Position numbers and translations under genes: made by a program
In this document: in pieces, positions 44,078-52,081 of the stretch
Position numbering within the stretch: position 1 is the first letter of the stretch
How the letters are laid out: every line of letters begins with the position of its first letter
The notes under the pieces: model-generated
The model's input: only the letters and a program-made list of their open reading frames with translations
Database searches by the model: none
Told to the model about the DNA's origin: nothing
From: Kutzneria chonburiensis
GTDB lineage: Bacteria > Actinomycetota > Actinomycetes > Mycobacteriales > Pseudonocardiaceae
Assembly: GCF_028622115.1 (NCBI RefSeq)
Contig: NZ_CP097263.1
Location: 7,688,001 to 7,752,000 of the forward strand
DNA: 64,000 bases
Reading direction: 5' to 3'

Positions 44078-45673
44078 TCAGCTGTTGTTGCGGCGCTGCC
44101 GGCGATACGGCAGCGCCGCAACGACAACCACCCCGGTCAGCAGCAGCGCTGTACCCGTCCAGAACAGCGGGATCGTCGCGTAGGCCGCGTTCGTGTAGGC
44201 CAGCGGCGGCGAACCCTGCGGGTTCGGGTTCGACGTCGGCGAGCCCGGCGTCGTCGAGCCGCACACCACGCCGCCGGTCGGCGCCACCGCGCGGGCCACC
44301 TGCTCGCCCAGCGTCACCTGGGCCAGCGCCGACGGCAGGTTCGGCAGGCCCAGGGCGTCCGTCGGCAGCACCTGGAGATCCAGCAGCCGGGCCGTCGCGC
44401 CCAGCTGGAAGCCGTCGAACGGCTGGCCCTTGATCGCCTGCGTCTTCTGGTCCAGCTCCGCGATCTGCAACCGCAGCACGCCGATGTCGATCTTCTTCAG
44501 GTCGTTGGGCAGCGCCCCACCGGTCGGCAGCATGCCGCCGATGATCGGCAGCTTGCCCAGCTGGTCCGCGCCCGGAAGCGGCACCCCGATCGGCACGTCC
44601 AGCTTCGGATTCGCGGCGTCCAGCGTGCCCAGCGTCTTGCCGCCCTGCACCACCTGGAGCACCGGGGCCGTGTAGTTCACCGACGACGTCTTCGGGTCGC
44701 CCGTCGAGGTCACCTGCAACGTCGGCTGGCTGACCACGTTGATGTCCAGCTCCATCGGCGTGCCGGCGAGGATCTTCACCCCGGCGACCTGCATCGTCGA
44801 CGTCGACTGCACGGCCTTGTTCGGCGAGCCCGGGATGTCCACCAGCTTCACCACCGAGCGGGAGCTCAGCGTGTTCGGCAGGCTCACCAGCGAGCCTTTG
44901 CCGTCGGTGGTCTGCTTTCCCGACAGCAGGCCGCCCAGTTGGCTCAGCGGGGCCGTCATCGTCTTCAGGGAGTTCACGACCTGGTTCGCCGTGCCCTGGT
45001 CCAGCTTGCCGCTCGGGTTGATCAGGCCCGTCAGGTCCGTCACGTTCGGCAGGTTCGGGATCGCGTTCAGCAGCGACAGATCCGCCAGCGACGTCTGCGC
45101 GTCCGCGATCGTGTCCACACAGGGGCCCGTCGTCTCACTCCAGCGTGCGTGCACGCTGCCGTTCAGCAGGCCCACCTTCAGCAGCGAGTCCAGCGGCGTC
45201 GACGGCGGGTTCAGGCCACCCGTCGTCGCCTGCGGGTTGTCCGGCAGCGCCGTCTGCGACAAGGCTCCCGGCGTCTGCGGCGCGTTGCCGCCCACCGCAA
45301 ACCCCAGCGGCGACGCCTGCGCGATCGCCCGCTCGTACGACAGGTACGCCTCCGAGTTCGCCTGCGCACTCGACAGGCCGAAGCCCGCCTCCGCCGCCGG
45401 CTGCTTCGGCAGCTCGTCTTGCAGGCCTTGCAGGATCGACGTTGTCGGCGTCGAGTTCGGCAGCAGCCTCACCACCGCCAGGCCGCCCCCCGCGTCCCCC
45501 ACCGCGTGCCCCAGCGGCTGCGGCCCATTGGCCGCCGACGCCGGCGGTTGCCCCGGACTCACCGGCCCCGGCACCGGCGTCGTCGTCGGCACCCCGAACG
45601 CCGGTCCCGCCCCCAGCGCCACCATCACCACAGCAGCCGGCAACGCCAGGACCAGCGGCGGTCGACCTCGCAT
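44078..45673 (-). CDS. Secreted, C-terminally membrane-anchored protein of unknown function
   Basis: Protein of 531 residues. ATG 45673 follows GAGGAGG and starts a signal peptide (MRGRPPLVLALPAAVVMVALG). The mature part is Pro/Ser/Thr-rich with long beta-type segments and a few Cys (CVDTIAD, VVCGSTTPG). It ends with one transmembrane helix and RRQRRNNS (FWTGTALLLTGVVVVAALPYR), so the body is outside the cell. It resembles choice-of-anchor proteins of actinobacteria; no enzyme motif is seen. Its 3' end lies one base from the GH88 stop. Confidence 0.78.
   Translation of the reverse strand: MRGRPPLVLALPAAVVMVALGAGPAFGVPTTTPVPGPVSPGQPPASAANGPQPLGHAVGDAGGGLAVVRLLPNSTPTTSILQGLQDELPKQPAAEAGFGLSSAQANSEAYLSYERAIAQASPLGFAVGGNAPQTPGALSQTALPDNPQATTGGLNPPSTPLDSLLKVGLLNGSVHARWSETTGPCVDTIADAQTSLADLSLLNAIPNLPNVTDLTGLINPSGKLDQGTANQVVNSLKTMTAPLSQLGGLLSGKQTTDGKGSLVSLPNTLSSRSVVKLVDIPGSPNKAVQSTSTMQVAGVKILAGTPMELDINVVSQPTLQVTSTGDPKTSSVNYTAPVLQVVQGGKTLGTLDAANPKLDVPIGVPLPGADQLGKLPIIGGMLPTGGALPNDLKKIDIGVLRLQIAELDQKTQAIKGQPFDGFQLGATARLLDLQVLPTDALGLPNLPSALAQVTLGEQVARAVAPTGGVVCGSTTPGSPTSNPNPQGSPPLAYTNAAYATIPLFWTGTALLLTGVVVVAALPYRRQRRNNS
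44087..44122. terminator. 15-bp hairpin at converging gene ends
   Basis: GTTGCGGCGCTGCCG (44087-44101) pairs with its complement at 44108-44122 over a six-base loop. It lies within the last codons of the minus-strand secreted-protein gene and ten bases beyond the GH88 stop, so it could terminate the plus-strand operon. Confidence 0.6.
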
Positions 45674-45870
45674 CAGCCACGTCCTCCTCAGCGGCCGGCC
45701 GCCTGAGACCGGCATCACGTAGGGGCTAACGACATACGTAACCGCAGGTAACGCCCCCGTCGTTAGCACTTCCGGGCGACCCGCGCCCGATGAGACCCCC
45801 GTCACCCCCGCCCCGGCGGTATCCCCTGCACAAGCACCCTCCCCCGCCCGCTATAGTGGTCACGCACCAC

Positions 45871-45944
45871 GCCGCCTTAGCTCAGTCGGCCAGAGCAGCT
45901 CACTCGTAATGAGCAGGTCGTCGGTTCGATTCCGACAGGCGGCT
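45871..45944 (+). tRNA. tRNA-Thr (CGT)
   Basis: Cloverleaf of 74 bases: acceptor GCCGCCT/AGGCGGC, D arm GCTCAGTCGGCCAGAGC, anticodon stem GCTCA/TGAGC with loop CTCGTAA (anticodon CGT), and T arm GTCGGTTCGATTCCGAC. The discriminator is T and no CCA is encoded. TATAGT at 45852-45857 is a well-placed -10 box. Confidence 0.95.
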
Positions 45945-45953
45945 CGTCCTCGG

Positions 45954-46108
45954 GGCCTCCATGTTCGCGGAACGCGCGAACATGGAGGCCTCGCGTGTTT
46001 TCTGGGGCTCTCGCCCCAGACCCCAAGCCAGGGCGGGCTTCGCCCCCTGGACCCCCTTCGGGCTCGGCTTCGCCATCGCCTCCCCTCGGGCTCGGCTTCG
46101 CCATCGCC
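45954..46108. repeat. Palindromic and tandem repeats directly after the tRNA
   Basis: Hairpin 45954-45990 (16-bp arms GGCCTCCATGTTCGCG), hairpin TCTGGGGC/GCCCCAGA at 46001-46020, and a CCAGGG...CCCTGG hairpin near 46028-46050. Two 23-base direct copies of TCGGGCTCGGCTTCGCCATC-type sequence follow at 46058-46080 and 46086-46108 (28-base period). The first hairpin is a probable tRNA terminator. The rest resembles the repeat cluster at 25219-25477. Confidence 0.75.
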
Positions 46109-46837
46109 CTTGGGCGTGGGGTGAGTTGGGTGGGTCTGTTGGCTGTGGCGTGAGCTCGTGGGTGCTCAGTCTTTGCTGGAAGCAATTCGGCGGGCGGTTG
46201 CCGAATTGGGTTGCCGTGGCGTCAAGCTCGGGGGATCGCTCATTGTGAGCCCGGTTATCACCGAGGGTGTGTGATTGGCGTGAGAAGTTGATGATTCGCA
46301 AAGGGAAAACGTGACTGTGTAGGTAACGAAATCTGCCTATATAGCGACTTTTGTCGCAGCGGAGGCGGCTTGGGCTGGCCGGTGCCTGATAACGTGCCGC
46401 AAAAACCGCAGTCGAGGGTGAGGCGAGGCCGTGAGCAGGCGATGTTGTAACCGTCCGTGGCAGTGGCCTGCCTTGTCGAGCGCGGTCGGCGAAGTCGACA
46501 CCTGGTCGCGGACGGTGTCCAAACGTGTGTGTAGAGTAAGCATGCGGCCTGGCCGAGATGGCATGCAGCGGATGGCAAATTGCATCTAGTTGCGGCGTCA
46601 GCCGTCCCCTTGATGGGTGACGGTAAATCAGGCTTGTCGAATCTCAACCAAAGATGAAACACTTTTCGACTACGGCGAGGTAGCACTGTGACTGAGTGTC
46701 TGGCGACGGTCTGGTCTGGCGATGAGGGTGGCCCGGGTTCTGGCAAGACCGGGGTAGCTCGCGCTGAGCTTCACCTGTAATCCTGTCCGGACCGTCTGGC
46801 CGCAGTCGGAACCGGTGCTGCGGCCAGGCGCGACGGC
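46109..46837. other. AT-richer non-coding stretch of the accessory region
   Basis: No convincing gene in about 730 bases. Base composition is visibly less GC-rich than the surroundings. Present are GCGAC-tttt-GTCGC (near 46346) and a 30-codon frame at 46688-46780 whose product contains GGPGSGKT, a P-loop-like string that may be chance or a gene remnant. It lies between the tRNA and the orphan membrane protein. Confidence 0.5.
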
Positions 46838-47776
46838 TCAGATTAGATCGAGTCGCATCCCGATGCGATGATCGGCTGGAACGTCACTCGCGGTGAGAGT
46901 AAATTGAGTCTGCCCGTTCTCGTTGACGCTTGTCTGTAAGTCGCAGTCTAGATCGTCGTCGAGGCCGATGCTGTCGAAGCGGGCTTGGTGGCCTTGTGGA
47001 AGAACAACTGTGTAGCGCAAGAACTTGAGTGGCGCGGAGAATATGCGGACAAAGTCTTCGGCGGCGTGACGGCGAATCAGGGGAACGCACTTCAACGGCC
47101 AATACAGCCTGAAGTTGAAGCTGGCCTCATTTCCTTGCTCCAATGGACTGGCCAGATGGACGGTTATCGCAATCTTGGCGGACTGATACCATGTGTGCGT
47201 GACCGCACGCGGACGTACTCCGCCTTTGCGACCATTTGTGGATGTTGTGACGCTGAATCGGACTTTACCCTGGAAGCGTTCTGGCCAGGTGTGCGCGGCG
47301 CCGGCCCACAGGCTGAAAAACTCGACGAAGTCGCTCTCCGCGACAATGGTGCATTCGATCTCCTCGACCGTGTTGCCTCGTGCGTCAATCTGGATGACGT
47401 GATCCCAAGTCCGCGGTTGGCAAGAATGGTGATACCGCTCTTCGAGTGCGAAGCAGTAGTCTCGAATCAGTCGCTCGGCAGTCGTGGCACGGCTCAGTAA
47501 GTGAAGCTTGCTCGCGGTCAAGAAGGCGAATAATGCCACGGTGCATGCCGTGGTTGCGACGATAGCGCCTGTTCGAATTGCGGGCTCCCCTAGTGTTGCG
47601 CTTAATAATCCGGCGAAGGCGAGAACTGCTAGTACGGCTTCGGTTGTGGCTGCCATGCTGGCGTTTGAGATGTAGTCTCGCAGATTGTCGAGGGTGATCG
47701 ACAGTAATGTCGTTTTCGGCGAATGCCCAGGACTGGCAACCTTCCTTGGGTGGGTGCCGATGTTCGTCGACTTCAC
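46838..47776 (-). CDS. Orphan membrane protein of the accessory region
   Basis: Predicted protein of 312 residues with no family I recognise. Two hydrophobic helices lie at about 48-68 (TEAVLAVLAFAGLLSATLG) and 72-95, followed by a soluble domain of about 210 residues rich in beta strands (DHVIQIDARGNTVEEIECTI, KVRFSVTTSTNG). Codon and base usage are less GC-rich than in neighbours, which suggests acquisition by transfer. The start is uncertain: GTG 47776 has a GAGGGGTGG upstream, ATG 47806 is an alternative. It stands alone; no partner gene is seen. Confidence 0.6.
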   Translation of the reverse strand: MKSTNIGTHPRKVASPGHSPKTTLLSITLDNLRDYISNASMAATTEAVLAVLAFAGLLSATLGEPAIRTGAIVATTACTVALFAFLTASKLHLLSRATTAERLIRDYCFALEERYHHSCQPRTWDHVIQIDARGNTVEEIECTIVAESDFVEFFSLWAGAAHTWPERFQGKVRFSVTTSTNGRKGGVRPRAVTHTWYQSAKIAITVHLASPLEQGNEASFNFRLYWPLKCVPLIRRHAAEDFVRIFSAPLKFLRYTVVLPQGHQARFDSIGLDDDLDCDLQTSVNENGQTQFTLTASDVPADHRIGMRLDLI

Positions 47777-48306
47777 GTCGCCACCCCTCTCGGAGCCTGC
47801 CCGCATGCAATCCTTTGGGCTGCCAGTAGCGCGTCCCGGCCGTTGCGGCCGGGTAGAGTAACTGAAGCAGTCGGTGAGGACTTGCGTCAATGCGCATCCT
47901 GCATAGGGTGGTTGACGGGCCCGGCTTGAGACGCGGTGTGTCGAACGGCAAATCGAGTACCTCGAAGGCGGGCTCCGGGCGTGCTAGCGTGCTGGGTGAC
48001 GGGTTTTGTCTCGGACTGGTGACGTGCCGAGTGTGGATCAATAACGTGCATGGGCCAATAGGGTTAGGGTTGACGGCCATTGGGTGCTCTGCGTTGCGTG
48101 GATGAAATTGAACCACGCAATTGCAACGTAGGCGGCCGGCTGTGCACGTGCGGGGATGTTAAGGCGTGCTAACTCTCCGGTGTTGAGGGTTTAGCAGGTG
48201 GATATTTCGCGGACGAGCTTGTTCTGCGAAACGGTGTCGGACGCGCGGCGAGATAGCGGGGCGGGCAGACGTTGCCCGTGGCGGAAATAGTGACCAGGAT
48301 GGCCGA
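47777..48306. other. Non-coding stretch upstream of the DUF574-type methyltransferase
   Basis: No gene supported. Holds the stem TTGCGTGG/CCACGCAA (48094-48101, 48113-48120) and a weak TGCTAA/TTAGCA pair (48167-48196). Short frames here lack ribosome sites. AT-richer than the backbone. Confidence 0.5.
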
Positions 48307-49086
48307 ATGACGGAGCGGTGGGCGGACGGGGCGGATGTTCGGCGGGCGAATGTGGCGCGGGTGTACGACTTCCTGCTGGGTGGGTCGCACAACTTCGAGG
48401 CGGACCGGGAGATGGCTCGCCACATGATCGCTACGGCGGGAGACGCGGCGAAGGTGGCGAGGGCGAACCGGGCGTTTCTGCGGAGGGCGATGGGGGAGCT
48501 GGGGAAGGCCGGTGTGCGGCAGTACCTGGACATCGGGGCGGGCATACCGACGGTGGGGAACACGCACGAAGCGGCGATGCCGGGTGCGAAGGTGGTGTAC
48601 GTGGACCACGACCCGGTGGCGGTGGCCCACGCGCAGGTGCTGCTGGCCGACGACCCGAACACGATGGCGGTGGAAGGGGATCTGAGGGAGCCGGACCTGC
48701 TGCTGCGAATGGCGGAGGCGACGGGACTGCTGGACCTCGGCGAGCCGGTGGGGATTCTGATGCTGGCGGTGCTGCCGTTCGTGAAGGACGAAGAGCGGCC
48801 GGAGGAAGCGGTGGCGCACCTGAGGGACGCGGTGGTGCCGGGGAGCTACCTGGTGCTGTCGCACGGGGCGAGCGACGCGGTGCCGCCGGAAGAAGTGCAA
48901 GCGCTGTACGAGAAGCGGGCCACGTCGACGATCACGCTGCGGAGCAAGGGGCAGGTGGAAGGGTTCCTGGACGGCTGGGAGGTGCAGGAGCCGGGAGTGG
49001 TGTGGCTGCCGGCCTGGCGTCCGGACGACGAGCCGACGGACCCGGCGGCGTCGATGATGTACGGCGCGATGGGGCGTAAGGCCTAG
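48307..49086 (+). CDS. SAM-dependent methyltransferase, DUF574/PF04672 type
   Basis: Protein of 259 residues of the actinobacterial S-adenosyl methyltransferase family PF04672. It shows NVARVYDFLLGGSHNFEADRE, the family's conserved opening, the SAM-binding QYLDIGAGIPTVGNTHE, and VVYVDHDPVAVAHAQ. Such genes are numerous in Streptomyces and Pseudonocardiaceae and often lie near XRE/DUF397 regulators; none is seen here. The substrate is unknown. ATG 48307 fits the conserved N-terminus. Confidence 0.9.
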   Translation: MTERWADGADVRRANVARVYDFLLGGSHNFEADREMARHMIATAGDAAKVARANRAFLRRAMGELGKAGVRQYLDIGAGIPTVGNTHEAAMPGAKVVYVDHDPVAVAHAQVLLADDPNTMAVEGDLREPDLLLRMAEATGLLDLGEPVGILMLAVLPFVKDEERPEEAVAHLRDAVVPGSYLVLSHGASDAVPPEEVQALYEKRATSTITLRSKGQVEGFLDGWEVQEPGVVWLPAWRPDDEPTDPAASMMYGAMGRKA

Positions 49087-49370
49087 CGGCAATCGATTGC
49101 ACAGGCCGCGCAACAGCGTAACCGCTGCCGTCATTTGAGGGTCACTCGTTAGTGTCGTGACGTTCAGTATTTGTGGAATATCGCGCGCACGTGCATCTGC
49201 GCGTCGAACTTGAGTCACTCGATAGTGTGAACCGAAGCGTTTCGACGATCATGGAAGGTGAAATCGGCGTGCCGCTCGTCGCCCCTGGGCGACCGGTCGT
49301 CGATGATCGGGCTCCGGTGCTTCGGGTGATCGTGTCAGCCGGCGGTGACGGGAGCATGATTCCGGCACCG

Positions 49371-49407
49371 AAAAAAGCCGCGGTCCTGTGGCAGCAGGAA
49401 CCGCGGC
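49371..49407 (-). terminator. Intrinsic terminator, minus strand, with T6
   Basis: Arms GCCGCGGTCCTG (49377-49388) and CAGGAACCGCGGC (49395-49407) with one bulged base. On the minus strand the stem is followed by six T (49376-49371). No minus-strand gene is recognised upstream of it. Confidence 0.65.
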
Positions 49408-49692
49408 GCAGCCCTTCCCATGTCGTCGCCCGAGAGAGGACCGACTTTGAGTGTAGAACCGCCACCGCAGCGTGACGGGTCACACGACCGAGTGCAGATC
49501 ATCGTGCACGCGTTCCCGGATCGCACCCGGTCGGCGAACCGGCCGCCGAGCTGCCCACAGCAGCCGGCGACCGCGGGTCGCGGCCGCGGCGGGGCACACC
49601 GTCGCGCCAGCTCGGGCCTGCTGCCCACGCTGGTCCGCCGGGTTTTCGCGGGCTGGCTGCCGTCGGCGTGACGGCGCGCAATTGACGATGTG

Positions 49693-49736
49693 AAAAAAGG
49701 GGCGTCCACCGGAGATCACATTCCGCTGGACGCCCC
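49693..49736. terminator. Intrinsic terminator with T6 on the minus strand
   Basis: GGGGCGTCCA (49699-49708) pairs with TGGACGCCCC (49727-49736), and the loop contains CGGA/TCCG. Six T follow on the minus strand (49698-49693), only two on the plus strand. Confidence 0.65.
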
Positions 49737-49862
49737 TTGGTGTGTTCGGGTGATTCCGCCCGGGGGTCACGCCAATGGCGGAGTTCCGTATCAGACGGCC
49801 AAACCGATGCTCCTGTCAGCGGTACCCGCCGGCTTTCGGCGGGCCTAGGAGGGGACATCGCC

Positions 49863-50672
49863 ATGACCAGTCCGACACCGAGGAGCGTGGCCCGCTACGG
49901 ATGGGTTCCTGACCTTCCCGACGCCAGGGACCACATGTATGCCGCGCCCCGCGCCGCCGTCGCCAATCTGCCGGCCAGCGTCGACCTCAAGACCGGCCTG
50001 CCCGAGTGCTACGACCAGGGCCAGATCGGCAGCTGCACGGCCAACGCGATCGCCGGCGCCTTCGAGTTCTCGCTGCGCAAGCAGGGCCTCGCCGATTTCA
50101 TGCCGTCACGCCTGTTCATCTACTACAACGAGCGGGCGATGGAGGGCCACGTCGGCACGGACTCCGGCGCCCAGATCCGTGACGGCGTGAAGAGCGTGGC
50201 CAAGCTGGGTGTCTGCCCGGAGACGGAATGGCCCTACGAGGCCATCCCGGCCGACGCGAACGGCAACTTCCCGGCCGGCTCGCGGGAGGCGACCCGGCCG
50301 TCCAACGCCTGCTACCAGGATGCGCTGAAGAGCCGGGCGACGACCTACCAGCGGGTGACGACGACGCTGGACCAGCTGCGCGGCTGCCTGGCCGCGGGCT
50401 ACCCGTTCGTCTTCGGCTTCAGCGTGTACGAGAGCTTCGAGAGCCAGCAGGTCGCGAACACCGGCGTGGTGCCGATGCCCGGCCCGTCGGAGGAGCTGCT
50501 CGGCGGCCACGCGGTGCTCGCCGTCGGCTACGACGACGCCAGCAAGCGCTTCCTGGTGCGCAACTCGTGGGGCACGGGCTGGGGCCAGCAGGGCCACTTC
50601 ACCATGCCGTACGCGTACCTGACCGAGCGCAGCCTGTCCTCGGACTTCTGGACGATCCGCGTCGTGACGTGA
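49863..50672 (+). CDS. Papain-family (C1) cysteine peptidase, cytoplasmic
   Basis: Protein of 269 residues with a C1 peptidase fold: QGQIGSCTANA places the catalytic Cys58, GGHAVLAVGYD gives the His, and VRNSWGTGWGQQG gives the Asn. No signal peptide or propeptide-like N-terminal domain is present, so it should act inside the cell or leave by another route. ATG 49863 has AGGAGGGG eight bases upstream, overriding a longer open frame. Bacterial members of this group are little studied. It is monocistronic, with a strong terminator after the stop. Confidence 0.88.
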   Translation: MTSPTPRSVARYGWVPDLPDARDHMYAAPRAAVANLPASVDLKTGLPECYDQGQIGSCTANAIAGAFEFSLRKQGLADFMPSRLFIYYNERAMEGHVGTDSGAQIRDGVKSVAKLGVCPETEWPYEAIPADANGNFPAGSREATRPSNACYQDALKSRATTYQRVTTTLDQLRGCLAAGYPFVFGFSVYESFESQQVANTGVVPMPGPSEELLGGHAVLAVGYDDASKRFLVRNSWGTGWGQQGHFTMPYAYLTERSLSSDFWTIRVVT

Positions 50673-50686
50673 TCGACAGCGCGGCG

Positions 50687-50720
50687 AACGGCCCGACCGT
50701 GGACACGGTCGGGCCGTTTT
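50687..50720. terminator. Strong hairpin terminator after the cysteine peptidase
   Basis: AACGGCCCGACCGT (50687-50700), loop GGAC, complement 50705-50718, then TTTT on the plus strand. It lies 14 bases after the peptidase stop and before the convergent VC0807-like gene. Confidence 0.88.
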
Positions 50721-50732
50721 CCTTGCTGGCAC

Positions 50733-51416
50733 TCACTTCTCGCCGGCGGCGGTGTTGACCATGGCAGCCACCGGGACCAGCCAGCGGCGCTGCACGATCG
50801 AGCAGCCGACGATGGTGACGTACAGCGGGATGTTGGTGGCCCACACCGCGGTGTCGAACGGCTGCGTGAACACGATCAGCAGCCGCGCCGCCACCTCGAC
50901 GACAAAACCGATGGCCCACACCATGTTCGCCCGCACCAGCAGCGCACGGAAGGCGGGCGAGCTGACCATGAACTCGTCCCAGGCGGCCGACTTCCGCACG
51001 CTGTTCGCGATGAACGGCTTGAACGCGGCGGTCATCACCGGCTGCTGGCGCAGCGCCATCACGGCGATGTAGATGCCGAGTGTCGCGGTGCCGAGGCCTT
51101 CCTTGGCCAGCATGAAGGTCGGCGAACCGGTCAGCAGCGTGATCGGGATGCTGATGACGGTCACGATCAGCACCGCCAGCGCGAACTGGTCGGGCTTGCC
51201 GGACCGCACCGTGGTCCAGATCGTGCGCGCCGCCGGCACCAGGCCGCTGACGATCAGCGCGGTGATCACGTCAACGCCGAAGGCGTTCTTCAGCAGGTAG
51301 TACGTGCCCAGCGGCAGGCCGATGTCCATGACCAGCGACAGCAGACTGCCCAGCGGGCCCTGCACCTTGGTCGGCTCGGTGGTCTGACCGGCTGCGATCT
51401 GCTGTGTCGTCGTCAT
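50733..51416 (-). CDS. VC0807-family membrane protein
   Basis: Integral membrane protein of 227 residues with about six hydrophobic segments. It shows GLPLGTYYLLKNAFGVDVITALIVSGLVPAARTIWTTV near the start and a pattern FRALLVRANMVWAIGFVVEVAARLLIVF in the second half, as in VC0807-family/septation-protein-A-like proteins. ATG 51416. Function unknown; no operon partner. Confidence 0.75.
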   Translation of the reverse strand: MTTTQQIAAGQTTEPTKVQGPLGSLLSLVMDIGLPLGTYYLLKNAFGVDVITALIVSGLVPAARTIWTTVRSGKPDQFALAVLIVTVISIPITLLTGSPTFMLAKEGLGTATLGIYIAVMALRQQPVMTAAFKPFIANSVRKSAAWDEFMVSSPAFRALLVRANMVWAIGFVVEVAARLLIVFTQPFDTAVWATNIPLYVTIVGCSIVQRRWLVPVAAMVNTAAGEK

Positions 51417-51485
51417 GGCAGTAACGCTAGGAAAGCCGGCCTTTCCGCACGGGTGCCGAACAATCGAGCTGTGCCATGACAGTTG

Positions 51486-51941
51486 TCACGACCGGTTGGG
51501 CCGCAGGGTCCACAGCACGGTGAGCTCGGTGGTGATCACGCCGTCGGCGTTGGTGATGGTGACCCGCACCGGGAACTCCGGGCGCTGCCCGGCGTCCAGC
51601 TCGGCGATGACCTCGGCGGCGTCACGGCCGAGCACGGCCTCGGCTCGCAGCGGGCCGAGCGCGACCTTGCGATAGCCGATCTCGGCGCTGACCACGAGCG
51701 GGGTGGCCCGGCCGAGCTGCTCGGCGAACGCGGTCAACAGCAGCGCCCCGGACGCGGTCTCGCCGACGCCGAAAATCATGGCCGCGTGCAGGCCGCCGAC
51801 GTGGTTGTGTTGGCGGGAGTCGTCGGCGATGGTCGCGACGACCTTGTCCGGCCCGATGTGCTCGAACTCGACGCCGTTGCTGCCGACCCACGGCACGGCC
51901 TGCTTCATGCCCTCGCCGATGAGTGCGTAGTCAGTGCTCAT
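51486..51941 (-). CDS. Hotdog-fold thioesterase-like protein (DUF4442/PaaI-like)
   Basis: Protein of 151 residues with a single hotdog domain. NHVGGLHAAMIFGVGETASGALLLTAF resembles the central helix with active-site acid of PaaI/DUF4442 proteins, and the following beta sheet carries VSAEIGYRKVALG. Probably hydrolyses or binds an acyl-CoA. ATG 51941. Divergent from the MarR-MFS gene with 140 bases between the starts. Confidence 0.8.
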   Translation of the reverse strand: MSTDYALIGEGMKQAVPWVGSNGVEFEHIGPDKVVATIADDSRQHNHVGGLHAAMIFGVGETASGALLLTAFAEQLGRATPLVVSAEIGYRKVALGPLRAEAVLGRDAAEVIAELDAGQRPEFPVRVTITNADGVITTELTVLWTLRPNRS

Positions 51942-52081
51942 GAGCCGATGCTACTCGACGGTAACTTAACGGGCGCCCCATGACCGAGCTCACAGAGTAT
52001 TTCAGTTGCTAAGACACTGGCGCGAAATGCATGCTTGTACTCGGCAACTACTTGGATGACACAAGCAACAGGGGGAGCCCC

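Larger units (their letters stand above)
49087..49862. other. Intergenic region with direct repeats and two minus-strand-type terminators
   Basis: About 780 bases with no confident gene. Two copies of GTCACTCG-w-TAGTGT lie at 49141-49155 and 49214-49228. Hairpins followed by six T on the minus strand lie at 49371-49407 and 49693-49736. A plus-strand frame (GTG 49173, or ATG 49251, to 49475) could encode a short protein but runs through a terminator hairpin and has no ribosome site, so it is not called. Confidence 0.5.

Noticed and set aside
45871-45944. tRNA-Thr 3' end as a prophage or ICE attachment site
   Set aside because: No second copy of the tRNA 3' end and no integrase were found in the window, so no att site is annotated.
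46258-46746. Minus-strand 162-codon open frame in the accessory region
   Set aside because: No family features or start signals; composition looks like translated non-coding DNA.
49173-49475. Plus-strand 100-codon frame with GTG or ATG start
   Set aside because: No ribosome site, and its 3' part passes through an intrinsic terminator hairpin. It could be a short gene starting at 49251, but the evidence is too weak.
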